Below, piece after piece: positions 32,066-43,512 of a stretch of DNA of 62,788 nucleotides; position 1 is the stretch's first letter, and each line of letters begins with the position of its first letter. The notes under the pieces were generated by a model that worked only from the letters and a program-made list of their open reading frames with translations, did no database searches and was not told where the DNA came from. Origin of the DNA: Neolentinus lepideus HHB14362 ss-1. Lineage: Eukaryota > Basidiomycota > Agaricomycetes > Gloeophyllales > Gloeophyllaceae. The position numbers were made by a program, and so were the translations under genes. The stretch spans positions 1 through 62,788 of the forward strand of contig KV425607.1 in the NCBI GenBank assembly GCA_001632425.1. Direction: 5' to 3'.

Positions 32066-32996
32066 TGTTATCATAGTTCCCATCTTTCTCCTCACGATTG
32101 GTACATGTAAGCACATTCGTCAAATCTCCCGCTCACTCCTCCAACTTACTTGTGTTGTGTTGTACAGTGTCCGGTCTAATCAACTCTATAGCCTGGGGCC
32201 GAGCCATCTGGGTGGTTATGACGAGAAAGCACTACTCCTCGCTTGCTGTCCTGAGTGTGCTCCTCACCGACGTCAATGTTATCTTTTTCGCGATGTCATT
32301 TGCAACGAACATCTTGATTACTGGATTGATTGGTAGGTCTTTCTTGTACCAGCGGAGCTGGAAGCCGCGCTCTAACAGCCAACTTGCAGGCACAAAGATA
32401 TGGTGGGATACTAGGGACTCCCGCCGCTTACTTGGAGAACATCACGGGCAAGGATTACGACGAGCAATGTTGATCATGTTCGTTCATCTTCACTGGGTTT
32501 GATAGATTACATGCTGATTATGAACAATTCACCAGTATTGAGTCCGGGGTCATCTACTCATTGGGATTACTTCTGTCTGTCATATTCAACACTGTGCCCA
32601 ACCTGGGTTCTGTTTTACCAGTGAGTCGACCTAGGAATATATATTCGTCGCAGATGGAAATATTGACTCATTTATTAGCAAAATCTGTTGGCAGCTGTCA
32701 TGAGTCAGATTGTGGCACGTAACGTCCCCTTTGGTGGTCCATTCGATATTTACTGAAACTCGAGACAGGGTATCTTCCCTACGGCCATCACCGTGCTTGT
32801 TGGTCTAGGCGCGACCGCTGAGAAGACGATGACAGCGGGAGACATGCCATCCTTGGGTCACATGTCGTTCGTCCGACCAGCACGGCAAGGTGATCTCGAG
32901 ACACAATCGAGTCAATCTGAGCAATTGGATGTCAGACGTATATCTATGTCGGCGGCAAATACGTACTCTACCAACGAAAAAAAGATTGACACGTAG
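31426..32996 (+). CDS. Basidiomycete-type multi-span membrane protein
   Basis: A multi-exon gene begins ATGGCGTTGAATCATGTCCAG|GT at 31426 and ends in TAG at 32994-32996. It encodes about seven hydrophobic segments, among them LYVLGFHR with a following helix, LFILGTSQAITFWLFPIL, IAWGRAIWVVMTRKHYSSL, DVNVIFFAMSFATNILITGL, IESGVIYSLGLLLSVIF and GIFPTAITVLVGLG. A hydrophilic Ser/Gln-rich tail follows. This order, with the ATN.LITGLI..KIWW motif, is that of a large family of hypothetical seven-helix proteins expanded in mushroom fungi; no activity is known. Not all 5' splice junctions could be fixed. One intron (32715-32768) seems to use a GC donor (GTG|GCACGT). A truncated second copy lies at 34697. 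Confidence 0.7.
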
Positions 32997-33570
32997 AGCA
33001 ACACTACCCTATATGATATACCCTGTTGTATATTTATCCCTTGTATACTGTATCTCAGGCTACCTTAGATCTTCATGTTATTAATACCAATGATGCATCG
33101 GCGACGAGAGTTTGGCATGCAGACTGTGTTAAACATATAACCTTATTGGGAGGAATGAGTTTTAAACACTCGTTGGAGATAGGACACTGTATGTCGAACA
33201 TTTTTGCCACACTTGTGGGGTCACCACTGCCATCAAGAGCGGTATTATCAGTGAGACGAAGGACGATAGATATCGGTGGTCCGAGTCATCGATCGCTAGT
33301 GCTGAGCGCGCTGATTCCTGTGCCACTCAAAGGCGTCGAGGCGCATGCTGTGCAGCACTGCATGTTGCCTGTCGAATACCATCTTCAATTTACATGCGAT
33401 GGAACTGTGATCCTCTTGCGAATGAGACGTGCCGTCCTCGACAACACCGACCTGGATGCTGAGCTTGTAACACAGAGGAGTTGCAGTCTTGTACCATGCA
33501 AAATGCTGGTGAAAAGGCCGAAATGGGGAACAAATCGACCGTGGGAATACATTTCGATCATATTCTTAAG

Positions 33571-33846
33571 TAGGGTGATTCAGTTCTAAACGCAGATTCT
33601 GCTTTTTCAAGAAGCGAATTTCTGCGCTACGAACGAGGCAGGTTGACTCAGCTATGCTATGACCCACAACAGGCAGGTTCAGGTGTGGGAAGTCGCATCC
33701 AGCGACATTTCGACGAGATGATTGGTCGAGAGCTCTTCCCAGCAATGGCCAGAACGACGTTCCACGGCAGTCTCCGATGGCGCATTATTCTGCTTCCTCA
33801 AAAAGCGGCAAAAAGCAGAATCTGCGTTTAGAACTGAAGCTCCCTA
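33571..33846. mobile_element. MITE with ~35-bp terminal inverted repeats, TA target site
   Basis: The 272-bp element at 33573-33844 has ends GGGTGATTCAGTTC (left) and, as reverse complement, GGGAGCTTCAGTTC (right). The identity then continues exactly through TAAACGCAGATTCTGCTTTTT. Each end is bordered by TA (33571-33572, 33845-33846), as in Tc1/mariner-type insertions; a 3-bp AGT duplication is an alternative reading. There is no coding capacity. Confidence 0.85.
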
Positions 33847-34696
33847 GTAGTGTAAGCGCCCACAACATTCGCCTGCGACTCCGACATCTCGTGGGCTCTT
33901 ACTCATTGGTTACATCATGTAACCAAGAAGTATGAGTGTTGGACAGTGTGAGGTTCTGAAGCAGACAGTCTACATCCAACACTCACACTGCATCACTCAC
34001 CGCCCTCTTACCAAAGTGCTTCTCCTCTTCAGCTGCCCGTCTCGACCCCGCGATATATTGGTGCACTGGATGCCGGCTATCTTCTGACCGAAGCTGACTG
34101 GATTCAGGACGATGCTACCGAGCACCACCGTTCTGGACACGGCTAGGTATATTGCTGCCCTGGATTTCGAGTATCAAAATATAGTACTATGCGTTCGTGG
34201 CAATCAGCTACTGCTTTACGTCTAGGACGTCTCCAGACACAATCAGTTACCACAGGTGCCATAGCACCGATGCAATGCGCTAGTACAGTTTGCTCCATTT
34301 ATCTGTCGCTGCCACTTCTTTTCACTGTGGCTGATGATCCGAGGCCTCGTCCGGCAGAACGAGACACCCAAGAAGGCCACCTCCTCAGAGTTGGGCTCTT
34401 CTGCTCACTATCATCATTGTATCATAGACGCTGAAGTAGAGGAATCTGGTCAGAATGGCACACCGGCCAGTGTTGACAAGCCTGCCTGAAGGTCACGTCT
34501 CAGTGATTCATCTGGACAAATCAGAGTTATCAGGCACTTGAGAATACCTTGCAAGTGAACTTGCCTCTTTCGATGGGCGATGTGTGATGCAACTCGCAAG
34601 ATAGTTGTGATAGCATAGTGGTGCTATATCTCGATCTATATAATCGGGACCTAGCTGGTTTGCACGTCTCTGATCTTCTGCCTTTCTCAAGTGGTC

Positions 34697-35177
34697 ATGG
34701 CGTTGAATCATGTCCAGGTGAGCTAGGTTCTCATTTCTTCTTTAAAGTTTGGCGCTGACAATCTGCTTCTCTAGGAATGGGCTATTTATGGTGGAGTAAG
34801 TGCTGTCTCAGCATCTGTTAACGCATCTGTAATTGAGCATGTCATGTCGTCCAGGCCACATTACTATTATATGGTAGGCATCTAGCTTCTCGTTGGGGGT
34901 GGCTCGCTGATAGCAGAAGCCAGGCCAATATTTTATGTTATATTGTGCTAGTCTATACGTCCTGGGCTTCCATCGTCGCATGACATCTCTCGTCAACAAG
35001 AGATTGTTAATCGTGAACACCTGTCTGTTCATACTGGGAATATCTCAAGCAATCGCGTTTTGGCTGTTTCCTATCCTCATAGTCGCGCCTTCACTGGAAG
35101 AGATGTCAAATCAGGAGGCGAACATCGAGAATGTCCTATTCACGATTACAAACATGGAAACGACAGTCGCATCATAA
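34697..35177 (+). pseudogene. Truncated duplicate of the membrane-protein gene
   Basis: The 5' half is about 90% like the intact copy (for example CLFILGISQAIAFWLFPILIV), with the same first exon and intron. Homology stops near 35335, so the exons for the last membrane spans and the tail are absent. Only the N-terminal half could be made. Confidence 0.75.
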
Positions 35178-35335
35178 GCATCGCCTTCAGTGTCTCTAAA
35201 GTAAATGTATTCATTGTTGCACAGTTTTATAGCCGACTCGCTACTTGTGAGGGTCATCTTGTGTGCTTGATGTGGACATTGACTCAAGAGACCTGACTAG
35301 ATCTGGAGATGCTACATAATCTGGGGTAGGAGGCG

Positions 35336-38300
35336 GCACCTCATTCTGGTGCTCTCAAAGGTCAGCCTGTTCTGGGATGGTCACACTATGACATCGACTC
35401 TGGATCCCCAGCATGATAGTAAACTGGGTGTAGGCTGAAGGCATCTGTGACGAACCAAGCATGGGTGCTGCTCTTGGAGCCCATCAAATGGGTGGGTTGT
35501 CATAAACGTCACCTGTTTCTGAACTCCAAGATCAGCCGACCTGCTCATTTCGGTCAATGAGGTGCGTTGTCTCCAGTTGCTATGGCATGTTCATGACATA
35601 TAAAGTGCAGAACGTTCAATTATGCTCGCAGTGTCATTATGGCCTGTGCGTCATGTTATCTCTGGCTCGTATCTTTGGCTCGTAACTATGCAAAGTCTGA
35701 ATGGCCAGCTCGTATGTCGTGCAGTTTTAATGCTACCTGCAGAGGGTACGTCATCCAAATGCTGCTGCTTCTTAGTGGTGACGCATGGATGTGGTTCGTT
35801 TGATGGAAGAGAAAGCTACATCAATGCGTCGTCAGACGTCAGTGATAAGTATTAGTGAGCGAAGGTGAGTCAGACTGCATTTCACAGTGATCTAGTCTTA
35901 CATCCGGTGTTTTGGACTGGTCTGATTGCCTGGCTCGCCGCTGGGGTCTCCTCATGTTGAATGAACTGGACAAATCCATTCGCGATCCAATGATGAGGGA
36001 CTGAGTAGGTCTGGATTTTGCGGAGCTATGACTTAAGACATCACTCAAACTCTCACCGACAAACACGCAAATATCCCAGAGTGATACTCCGAGTAAGGGT
36101 CATGTGTGGGTTGTGGCAACACCAGTCTGTCCGGAGGGAGAAGTTGAGAAAGCATGTTACAGTATAATCTTTATAGCTACAGTCTCCAATGAACCTCTGG
36201 GGCTTATTCTCTCTGTTGTCGATATCTCCACGCCATGTGACTAGACGGACAGGACAACGAGAGTGCAAACATCATTTTGGAGCCCTACTCAAACAGTATC
36301 TAATGTTTTGCGAGCATTTGCAAGGACATGAATGCCTCGTTCAGGTCATTCGCGGACTTGCGCCACATGCACCTGTATATCTGTTCAGATGAAGACACAC
36401 TCATCCTGTCTACAATTTGCGGAGTTCCGAGTGCTCCGAGCATTTCCATCCGACAGACGAGAAGGCAAGCCACTTCACATTTTGAGAAGCTGACACGAGA
36501 CAATGAACTCTCATGCGAAGGAATTGGATCCACGCAGGTAAATTTTCAGTTCGTCCCAGCTTGTTCGGACACTGCAAAGAAAAGCAATCTATACCCGTTC
36601 GCTTGGACTTGGATCTCTCCGAAAGGTTTAGTGGCATAGGCACAAGATGGCATGTGAGTGTTTTGTGCTCTGATCCACATTTTCAGCATCCAGACCATGC
36701 CTCTTATTCTTCTTAATCTCATCTATCTGGGTTGTGGTCCGATTTGTTTGTCACAGAATCCCGAATTTATCTGCAGCTTCAGAGTGAAGTTCAGCTCCGT
36801 CATTTCAACAGCGTCTATTTCCCCGCACCCCACACACTGTTGACTGATCTGGATCAAATGCCATAATACTCATCACATGATGCTACTCTTCTCCTCGATG
36901 GTCTAGGTCCTTGCTAGACTTTCATTTGACCCTCAACGTTTGCTGTTCCTGCTACTGTTGCTGAGTAGAACTTTTGTGAATGAGTTGACATCACTAGGAC
37001 ACAGCTGCCTCTCCATTGTACTTGGACATGGTTTGACTGGTCTTGTCTCCCGGTCGCCATTGCATGTTGCACTTCTTGGGATGTATATTCTGGACACATG
37101 ATTGCTTCCACCAGTTACCTCACCCAATAAAGCAATGTCTTGATGCCCCTTCCCCTTCTTCCATTTCAATGTTGGTTCTTCAGGCACCTCACTTGCAAAC
37201 ACTCCTTTGAACCCTTCTCCGGGAGTTTTGAACTCTTGAGCCTGGTCCAGCCTTCGGACTGGAAGAGGTACTTGCTTGCATTTCTTCGGAAGGAGGACGC
37301 GCATGTGAAAAGTCACTGGCGCTTTCACAGAATGCACGTACAATTCTTGAGAGGTAGGATTGCGAAAATAGACGGAAAGCCCTGGGTGTGGCAGGTCAGA
37401 AAGCTCAGGGTACGCACAGATCTGACACCACTTAAACCTCGGAAATGGGAACAGCTGATGTTTCCTCAAGATGGTCATGAGCATGTCACGGTTCTCTTCT
37501 TCTGTTCTGTGCAGCTGACTCAATATGATGAACCGCAGACAGCATTCACTGGTCGCACAAATTGTAACTGCTGCTCTTGCTTCTTGTGTATGCCGTAGTC
37601 AGATCTTCTGTTGTATTGCCATCTTTCTCATCAACGCGTGTTGCACGTGGAAAGCAGACCTCGGCACTCCTCAGATGTCATTGTCATTTAAATAATCACA
37701 CATAACCAAAAGAATCTGGTACTTATGTAAGAGAAATCTTAGACAGCTGTCAATTGAATGAAGACTGAATCCACGTGATACCAAGGATGGGATGCCCAAC
37801 AATGCTAAGTTTCAGACCATCTAAATTATCACAAGTCTCTGGCTGCCCCTTCCTGTTATCTTGGTCTGCTTCGATGATTGTGTTTCTCATTTACTATTTC
37901 CATGCCCTTGGTCGCTTGCTCATTACTTCATGAAAAACTCTCAAAGCGACTTAGGCCTCCTTGTGTACATAATAAAAGGAATGCTTCAATACCATATAGT
38001 TAGAGCCTCCATGACTCCCATGGCGTAGCTTTGATACTTTGCCTTCAGCCAGATCCAGTTCTGAAGGCGTTCCTGCTGCCTCGCAATGCCAGGTCGAGCA
38101 CCAACTGCCCCCCTGCGCCCTCAATAATTGATCCAGTGGTGTTTCTGATATATATTTATTGGAGGGTATTTGACCCCACGACTCGCGTGCTTGTGCCATC
38201 ACCTTCTCATCGATCATCCCCCCCTGGAGTTTAGTGTTCTACTGCGGTGGCCATGGAGAATTAAACAGTATTGAATGCTGATAATTGCACAGCATGTAGT

Positions 38301-38635
38301 AAGTGTTTCTCTCTTCTTACTCTCTTCTCCCAATTTCTGACATTGGTTGTGCACACATATATGAATGTTTAGGATTTGCCTGCACCAATGACCGCAGGCT
38401 CCGTCTGTCAACGTGATACCTTAGAGGGAGAGGTAATACTGTGAACTTTAAACCTCCACCCCCCACACTATATCCAAGTAGACATGCAGGGTATTGAGTT
38501 GTCCGAAGAAGTCATGGGAACCCGAGTCTATTTCCTGCTCAGTCACGCTATCGTTATGGCGTTGGCTGCAGCTATCGAGGTCAGATATAACAACCCCCAG
38601 ATGGCAACAATCTTTCATCGGTCACTTGTCATTCA
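35336..38635. other. AT-rich, CpG-poor, gene-poor region
   Basis: No gene can be supported with confidence. One 196-codon minus-strand frame (36933-37523) has a protein-like stretch (FPRFKWCQICAYPELSDLPH) but no partner exons or recognised domain. A 103-codon plus frame lies at 36328-36639. CG dinucleotides look scarce compared with the flanking housekeeping genes, as in decaying methylated repeats. Confidence 0.4.
36933..37523 (-). CDS. Unrecognised open frame, possible gene remnant
   Basis: 196 codons without a stop, in AT-rich DNA where that is somewhat unexpected. The composition is plausible for a protein (KAPVTFHMRVLLPKKCKQ, EFKTPGEGFKGVFASEV) but I recognise no family and see no conserved motif, signal peptide or membrane span. 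It may be a fragment of an old mobile element or chance. Confidence 0.2.
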   Translation of the reverse strand: MSQLHRTEEENRDMLMTILRKHQLFPFPRFKWCQICAYPELSDLPHPGLSVYFRNPTSQELYVHSVKAPVTFHMRVLLPKKCKQVPLPVRRLDQAQEFKTPGEGFKGVFASEVPEEPTLKWKKGKGHQDIALLGEVTGGSNHVSRIYIPRSATCNGDRETRPVKPCPSTMERQLCPSDVNSFTKVLLSNSSRNSKR

Positions 38636-40790
38636 ATGGGTCTCTCTCTGCTAATGGACTTCACTGTTCTATGCATCTTTCTTTACATCTTCAAAGCATA
38701 CTTCACCAAGAAGTCATCAAACCCGATGAGTCTGCCATATCCTCCGGGACCCAAGCCTCTCCCTCTGGTTGGTAACCTATTCGATGTTCCGAAAGGCGAG
38801 CCTTGGAAGGCATACAAGTTGTGGAGTCAGCAATATGGTCCAATCTTTGAAATTACATTACTTCTATATCTTGACATAGTGTTCCAGCAGGAGAACTTGT
38901 ACATTTCACTGTTTTTGGCCAGCACTTTCTTATTGTCAATTCGATGCGTGTAGCCATAGACCTTCTGGAGAAGTGCTCGAAGAAGTACTCTGACAGACCT
39001 GACGTTCCTATCATCAACTTGTGAGTCTACATCAGTTCACATTGGCATAGTCAGCTGACCGTTCTAGGATGGGCTGGGACTGGGGTATGGGGCTCATGCC
39101 TTATGGAGATGCTTGGCATCAGCATCGGCGGGAGTTTCACCAAGAGTTCAGGAGCGATAAGACCATGCAGTATCATGCAATAATTATGAAGAAAGCACAT
39201 CAATTCATCAATGAGCTGTTAACCAGACCTCACGACTTCGGTGATCATATCCGACAGTGTGTACATTCCTGTTGTTGTCTTAGCTGTAAATCATACCCTC
39301 TAATCATACAGATACCCTGGCTCAATTTCTATGTCAATTGCATATGGCTATGAAGTAGCCTCTCACAATGATCACTTTGTGAAAATGGCCGAGCAATCTG
39401 TGGAGATGCTAAATGGTACCATATTCCCGGGTGCAGCCGCCATCAATGCATTGCCAATATGTCCGTGTGTCTCCGTGTGTTCTTCAATCGGTACTTCTTT
39501 TCTAATCAAAGCCAACACAGTACAGTATCTGCCAGATTGGTTGCCAGGAATGGGTTTCAAATACTATGCCCGGCGCTGCAAAAAGCTAACCATCGAAATG
39601 AAGAATGCACCGTTTCAGTTTGTCGAAGACCGGATGGTAGGGCCGATTTGCATTCTGAACATCTCAATAGTCACAAACTCACAATTGACACAGGAGTCCG
39701 GGTTCCTGACTACATGTGTTGCCACTGAGCTCATCAGTCAACTGTCTGACCGTCACGGCAGGATGAGCATCAAAATAGAAGAAGTAGTCAAGGATATCTG
39801 CATGATAACATATGCCGGTAATGCAGAGTTTTCGTTTGAAGCTATACTTAATTTTTAATCGTACGTGCCTCTCTACTAGCTAGAGCAGAGACGGTGAGAG
39901 ATCTCGCAGCCAATTCCGAACCCTTGTCCTGAAGTCGGTGATCACAGACTGCCTCTGCCATACAGACAGGCTTTCTAGCAATGGTTCTCTATCCGGAAGT
40001 TAGAAGGAAGGCACAATCCGAAATCGATGCAGTTATTGGAAATTCCAGACTTCCGTCATTTGATGACAGGAAGTTTCTGCCCTATGTCGATGCCTTTGTA
40101 TGGGAGATCCTCAGATGGCATCCGGTGACTCCATTATGTGCATGCTCTACTCCGGTTTTCAAATGTTTTTGGACTGATTGATTACCTTGGTGTAGCTTTG
40201 GCGCGCGCAGTTTATGAGGATGACATATACGAGGGGAGCTTTATTCCGAAAGGTCAGAACACTTTAAATTCATTGTATAACAGCCAACCAACTTGTGTAG
40301 GAGCAACTTTACTCGTGAACACGTGGTAATTGACCGTGTTCCGTGATATTTCGAGCAGACGGTAATACTAATTATCCATAAGGGGGATTCATCATGATGA
40401 GGAAACATACCCTGAGCCCAGTATGTTCAAGCCTGAGAGGTTTCTTGAAGCAGATGGAAGTCTCAGTGATAAGTATCCCATCCCTGTCTTCGGCACGGGT
40501 AGGAGGTACGCTTCTATCTTCAAAAAGTAGTCCAATGAACTCATCTACTTATAGAGTCTGCCCGGGTCGCCACGTTGCCGATGCTGCAATCTGGGCAGCA
40601 ATAGCTCTCATATTGGCCGTCTTTGATGTCAAGAAAGCAAAGGATAAAGTCGGCAATGACATCGATGTGCCTGAAGTATACAACGATGGTCTGACGAGGT
40701 GAGCTCTGATGTGGACTACTTGCAATATGCTGCTGATAAGTTCTTAGCCAACCCTCTGTCATTCCTGTGCAGCGTCATACCACGCAGTGA
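38636..40790 (+). CDS. Cytochrome P450 monooxygenase (copy B', C-terminal frame change)
   Basis: About 12 exons follow in frame from MGLSLLMDFTVLCIF (membrane anchor) through PYPPGPKPLPLVGN, AGAETT, WEILRW (ExxR), PERF and the haem loop FGTGRRVCPG. Splice sites are canonical and match copy B. After the last intron (about 40700-40747) the frame is off by one relative to the family C-terminus. The protein would stop at TGA 40788-40790 instead of 40837-40839, replacing the last ~25 residues. The haem site is upstream of this, so activity may be kept, or the gene may be newly inactivated. It is tail to tail with the P450 ending at 41310. The coding DNA has fewer CG dinucleotides than copy A. Confidence 0.85.
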
Positions 40791-40839
40791 ACAAGCAAAG
40801 ACCCTGATCCGCGAGACAGGTGGCTATGTGCAGAATTGA

Positions 40840-41309
40840 GACGCTCTGCTCCAGTGTTTCATCGATACCATTTATCCAGAAACCCTTGTATGTACGTTCA
40901 ATAGCTGATGTATAATAGGCACCCAGTTGTTCATGAAGTTACGATGTACCTTATGTGGCTGCACCTCATACCCTCCCTACGAAGCACTCGGCACCAGTAA
41001 CAGGTGAATGAGAGCTATGCCCAGCTGTCCGACATGGATGGCAAGGACCTGTAGTGCGAGTCTGTATGAGTCTCAGCAGTCGTAGCGCGGTATGGTTATT
41101 GGACCCGCTAGCCACAGATTGGCTGATCTGACTTTCAAGACCCATCATGCGGTGATCTTCAGTTGAGACATCACACCAATCTATCTGAAGACAGTGTACT
41201 ATGCGACATATGTCGACATGAACTATGGCCCAGTAACAAAGAACGCGATGCTCTGTGATATTTCTTTCAATCATTATCACAAGTACGATTTCTTACCTGA
41301 GATGTGGCA
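40840..41309. other. Convergent intergenic region between the second P450 pair
   Basis: 3' flanks only; no gene seen. Confidence 0.35.
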
Positions 41310-43512
41310 TCAGGCACTAGCACTTCCTTGAATTATCGCAATGGAGGCAACGCTTCTGGGACTTATACAACATTTGAATGGTAGTGGGTGGCTTAACACA
41401 TCGCTCGTTGTCAGTCACTAGATAGTGGGATACTCGATTTTCGTCACACCTGAGTAGCCCATCCGTATATTCCACATCTACTGGGATTTCCTGGCCTGCT
41501 TCGTCTCTTGCTCTCCCAATGTCGAACATGGATAGCACGGATGCTATGGCAGCCCACACGCTTGCACCAGCAACGTGTCGACCGGGACAAATTCTGTTTC
41601 GCTGCATCAGGTTCATCCTCTGGCAAGGCGCATAGTCTAGACTTTACCGGCGACCAAAGCCAAAAGCCGAGATAGGAAAATTGTCCTTCAATGTACCATC
41701 GGCATGAAGAAATCTGTCCGGGTTGAATTTCTCAGGTTCTTTGTAGGTGCGATCATCATGCAGGATGGCCCTGCAAAGAAGGATCAGACGAAGCGGACTG
41801 CGTCTCCATGACCACTTGCCATGAGTTGCCGAAAACAGTCGCTCCTACATTATCATGTGCTTCAGTAAGCGGCAGATCCTCTCACAGCGTCAGGCGCACC
41901 TGCAGGAATGAAGTACTCATTGTATACATCATCACTCGACGTAGCATGAACCAGTGCTTCGCGCCGATGAATAAAAGCAAAATATGCACGACAAGTGGCG
42001 CACCAAGGGGCGTTACAGGTGCCCATCGCAACACTTCTCTGAAAAACGCCTCGGTGTAAGGCAATGAGTCTCGGTCGCTAAAGTCAGGGAGTCTCCCATT
42101 GCCAACCACAACATCAAGCTCGGCCTGGGCCTTTCGTTGCGTTTCCGGGTACACAACCATGGCTAAGATGGCATTCTGTAGAGAGATTGCAGTCTGTTTG
42201 TTCGGCTTAATGACTCTGCAGCATCAGGAGAAGGAATGAAGAGGGACTCACAGTGTCCGAACCGGCTATAAGGAAGAGCAATGGCGATCAGGGACTTTTC
42301 TCGCCAGTATTACGACCATACCTGCATACGCAACTCCAGCAACTCGCCTAATAACTCCTTCTTCATTTGCGTCCATCCTTCCGCTCGCTATGGAGCGCTC
42401 TATGAGATCCGACGTTACGCATGGGAACGATCCCATTTGCGCCTGCATATCACACAGCAACCTTGAAGGCTACTACTATGTGGCATAGACGTCGACTCAC
42501 CATCCGTTCCTTAGTTATCCCGTAAGGCACCTCTTGCATCGCGGTCGTTAGTTCAAGGCACTGTCTTCCGTATTGCTTGAACCCCGTTCCGGGGAACCAA
42601 TCCGGAAGATATTGCACTGGAATAAATGATAATCTTATCAGAAATCAGCAGATGCCAAGTAAATCCATCACATACGGAATGGAAGAGAATTAACAAGAAA
42701 CGCTCCGGGAAATACTGCATATGACAGCATGGCCGACGCTTTCTCCGCTATCTCGACGAACGCGTCGCCCTTTGGAGCAAGATCGTAGCCATAAACTGTA
42801 GACATAATGTTGTCTGTTGCCCAGCTGATAGTTTGGCATAAGACGCTGAGTGCCATTTAGAGGGAAGTCGCAGCTCACTACTTTATGTGCTTAAGGAAGT
42901 CATCTGGCTCTTCCAGAAGCGCCCGCAGCAGACCGTGTACCTTTCGCTTGATAGTGCCATTATACTTCACTGCTTGCTTGGGCCTGAACATCTGGTGGAG
43001 GTAACGGCGGTGGTGCCGCCACCGGTCGGAGTACGGCATGAAACCAATCACATAGTCCCAACCGGTTCTAAAACTCATCAAGATTAAATATAAAAGAAGC
43101 TTGGAACGGACGTACAGGTTAACCATTGGAACATAAGGTTTGTCCGAGTAGATATGGGAGCGCTTCTCGAAGAGATCGTTCGCAACCTTGACGGAGTTAA
43201 CGACAATGATATGCTGCCCAAAGGCCATCAGATGAGTGAGATCTCCTGCAGTGATCTATGCGGTCAATGCTCTGGAGAAACAAAACCAAAAGGGATAGAA
43301 GTACCGAACTCTTTCCCCCATGCTGCATATGTCTTCCAAGGCGTTTTCTGCGGAAAGTCGAATGCATTACCAATAATTGGAAACGGCCTAGGACCAGGAG
43401 GATATAGAAGTCGCGAGGGCTTCTTCCATTGCGCGTGGGTAAGGGAAATAATCAGTACAATACACACACTTGCTATACCACCTAGCAAAAGAAGTACGAT
43501 GGAGCTCATCAT
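41310..43512 (-). CDS. Cytochrome P450 monooxygenase (copy A')
   Basis: The gene is read intact from MMSSIVLLLLGGIASV (membrane anchor) to TGA 41310-41312. Landmarks are LLYPPGPRPFPIIGN, AGSDTT, FREVLRW (ExxR) and FGFGRRICPG. The last intron restores the family C-terminus PLPFKCCISPRSVAS. One intron (41771-41819) uses a GC donor with strong consensus (TG|GCAAGT). The protein is closest to copy A at 816-3035 (both have KT.WKTYAAW.K.FGD and INSVK.ANDLFEKR-like segments). Being intact and paired with a near-intact partner, it is the better-preserved half of the second cassette. The substrate is unknown. Confidence 0.92.

Larger units (their letters stand above)
33215..35335. repeat. Segmental duplication, copy 2 (interrupted)
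   Basis: About 33215-33480 and 33848-33900 match 30600-30880, and 34277-35335 matches 30905-32065. The first block is split by a MITE-containing insertion (33573-33844) and the two blocks are separated by about 375 bp of unrelated DNA. Confidence 0.8.
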
